NCBI GenBank assembly: GCA_019119815.1
Contig: DWWH01000022.1
Coordinates: forward strand, 124,001 to 188,000
DNA from: Candidatus Eisenbergiella intestinipullorum
GTDB lineage: Bacteria > Bacillota > Clostridia > Lachnospirales > Lachnospiraceae
Direction: 5' to 3'
Length of the DNA: 64,000 nucleotides
A program made the position numbers and the translations under genes. Positions 63,848 to 64,000 of this stretch are shown here, in pieces. Every line of letters begins with the position of its first letter. Position 1 is the stretch's first letter. The notes beneath the pieces were generated by a model. That model was not told where the DNA came from. It saw only the letters and a list, made by a program, of their open reading frames with translations, and searched no databases.

Positions 63848-64000
63848 GTGGAAAAAGAAATTTCTCAGGCGGTGATCGGACGCCTGCCCAGATATTTCCG
63901 GTTCCTGGGCGAGCTGAAGGATCAGGGAGTGGAACGGATCTCCTCCCAGGAGCTGAGCAGGCTGATGCATGTGACGGCGTCGCAGATCAGGCAGGATTTC
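63848..64000 (+). CDS. rex: Redox-sensing repressor Rex (5' part)
   Basis: 51 residues before the window end. Read from GTG 63848: EKEISQAVIGRLPRYFRFLG, ELKDQGVERISSQELSRLMH and VTASQIRQDF. This is the Rex winged-helix N-terminal domain. The missing C-terminal Rossmann domain binds NADH/NAD. Rex senses the NADH/NAD ratio and represses fermentation genes when NAD is high. GGGAG precedes the GTG start. Confidence 0.9.
   Translation, partial: MEKEISQAVIGRLPRYFRFLGELKDQGVERISSQELSRLMHVTASQIRQDF

Overview
The window looks like chromosomal DNA of a GC-rich anaerobic Firmicute, most likely a Lachnospiraceae-type Clostridium. This rests on AGGAGG-type ribosome sites, consensus sigma-A promoters, a T-box leader in front of leuS, a Rex redox repressor, MinCDE, an XRE regulator, a KDPG-type DAHP synthase and an anaerobe-type citrate-synthase homologue beside an NADP isocitrate dehydrogenase. 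No tool was run; family names come from motifs read in the translations.

Layout. (1) 1-9.9 kb: two tandem Hanks-type Ser/Thr kinases whose outer parts are RCC1-like repeats, then a large secreted protein, a membrane-anchored protein and an ECF-like sigma factor. This is the least familiar assembly in the window. (2) 10-13.8 kb: a heterodimeric ABC exporter. (3) 14-17.2 kb: an AT-richer AAA ATPase cut by an IS21-family element (istA/istB). (4) 17.3-19.4 kb: an OmpR-type two-component pair. (5) 19.4-23.1 kb: a permease divergent from a flavoprotein, and a cytidylate-kinase-like protein. (6) 23.4-27.6 kb: a diguanylate cyclase, an ApbE lipoprotein, a Dus enzyme and a NERD-like protein. (7) 27.6-30 kb: a large repeat/hairpin region followed by minCDE. 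(8) 30.2-33.1 kb: tRNA-Thr(CGT), a VanZ-like protein, an initiating sugar transferase and an XRE regulator. (9) 33.2-35.4 kb: tyrA and aroF on the minus strand. (10) 35.9-43.8 kb: an EF-G paralogue, rhaD, a membrane protein, and a T-box with leuS. (11) 43.9-48.9 kb: a minus-strand ABC transporter with its own two-component system. (12) 49.1-51.6 kb: a decayed LytTR/AgrC-like locus and a broken lipoprotein gene. (13) 51.9-57.3 kb: a PepV-like dipeptidase, a broken M50-like protease, small orphan proteins and a subtilase. (14) 57.3-61.4 kb: a citrate-synthase-like enzyme, a GntR regulator, an isocitrate dehydrogenase and GtrA. (15) 61.5-64 kb: an ABC-F ATPase (minus strand) and the start of rex.

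Dispersed structure. Two families of short interspersed repeats run through the window. One is a roughly 135-bp MITE-like element with inverted ends and 7-11 bp target duplications (51.6 and 63.6 kb intact, 35.5 and 38.1 kb truncated, 40.9 and 63.58 kb solo ends). The other is a hairpin-bearing leader repeat that ends exactly at the Shine-Dalgarno and start codon of unrelated genes (25.9, 48.9 and 51.9 kb, with a possible divergent copy at 8.5 kb). At least four genes look broken: the AAA ATPase, the LytTR regulator with its kinase, the lipoprotein gene with an internal TAA, and the M50-like gene with an internal TGA.
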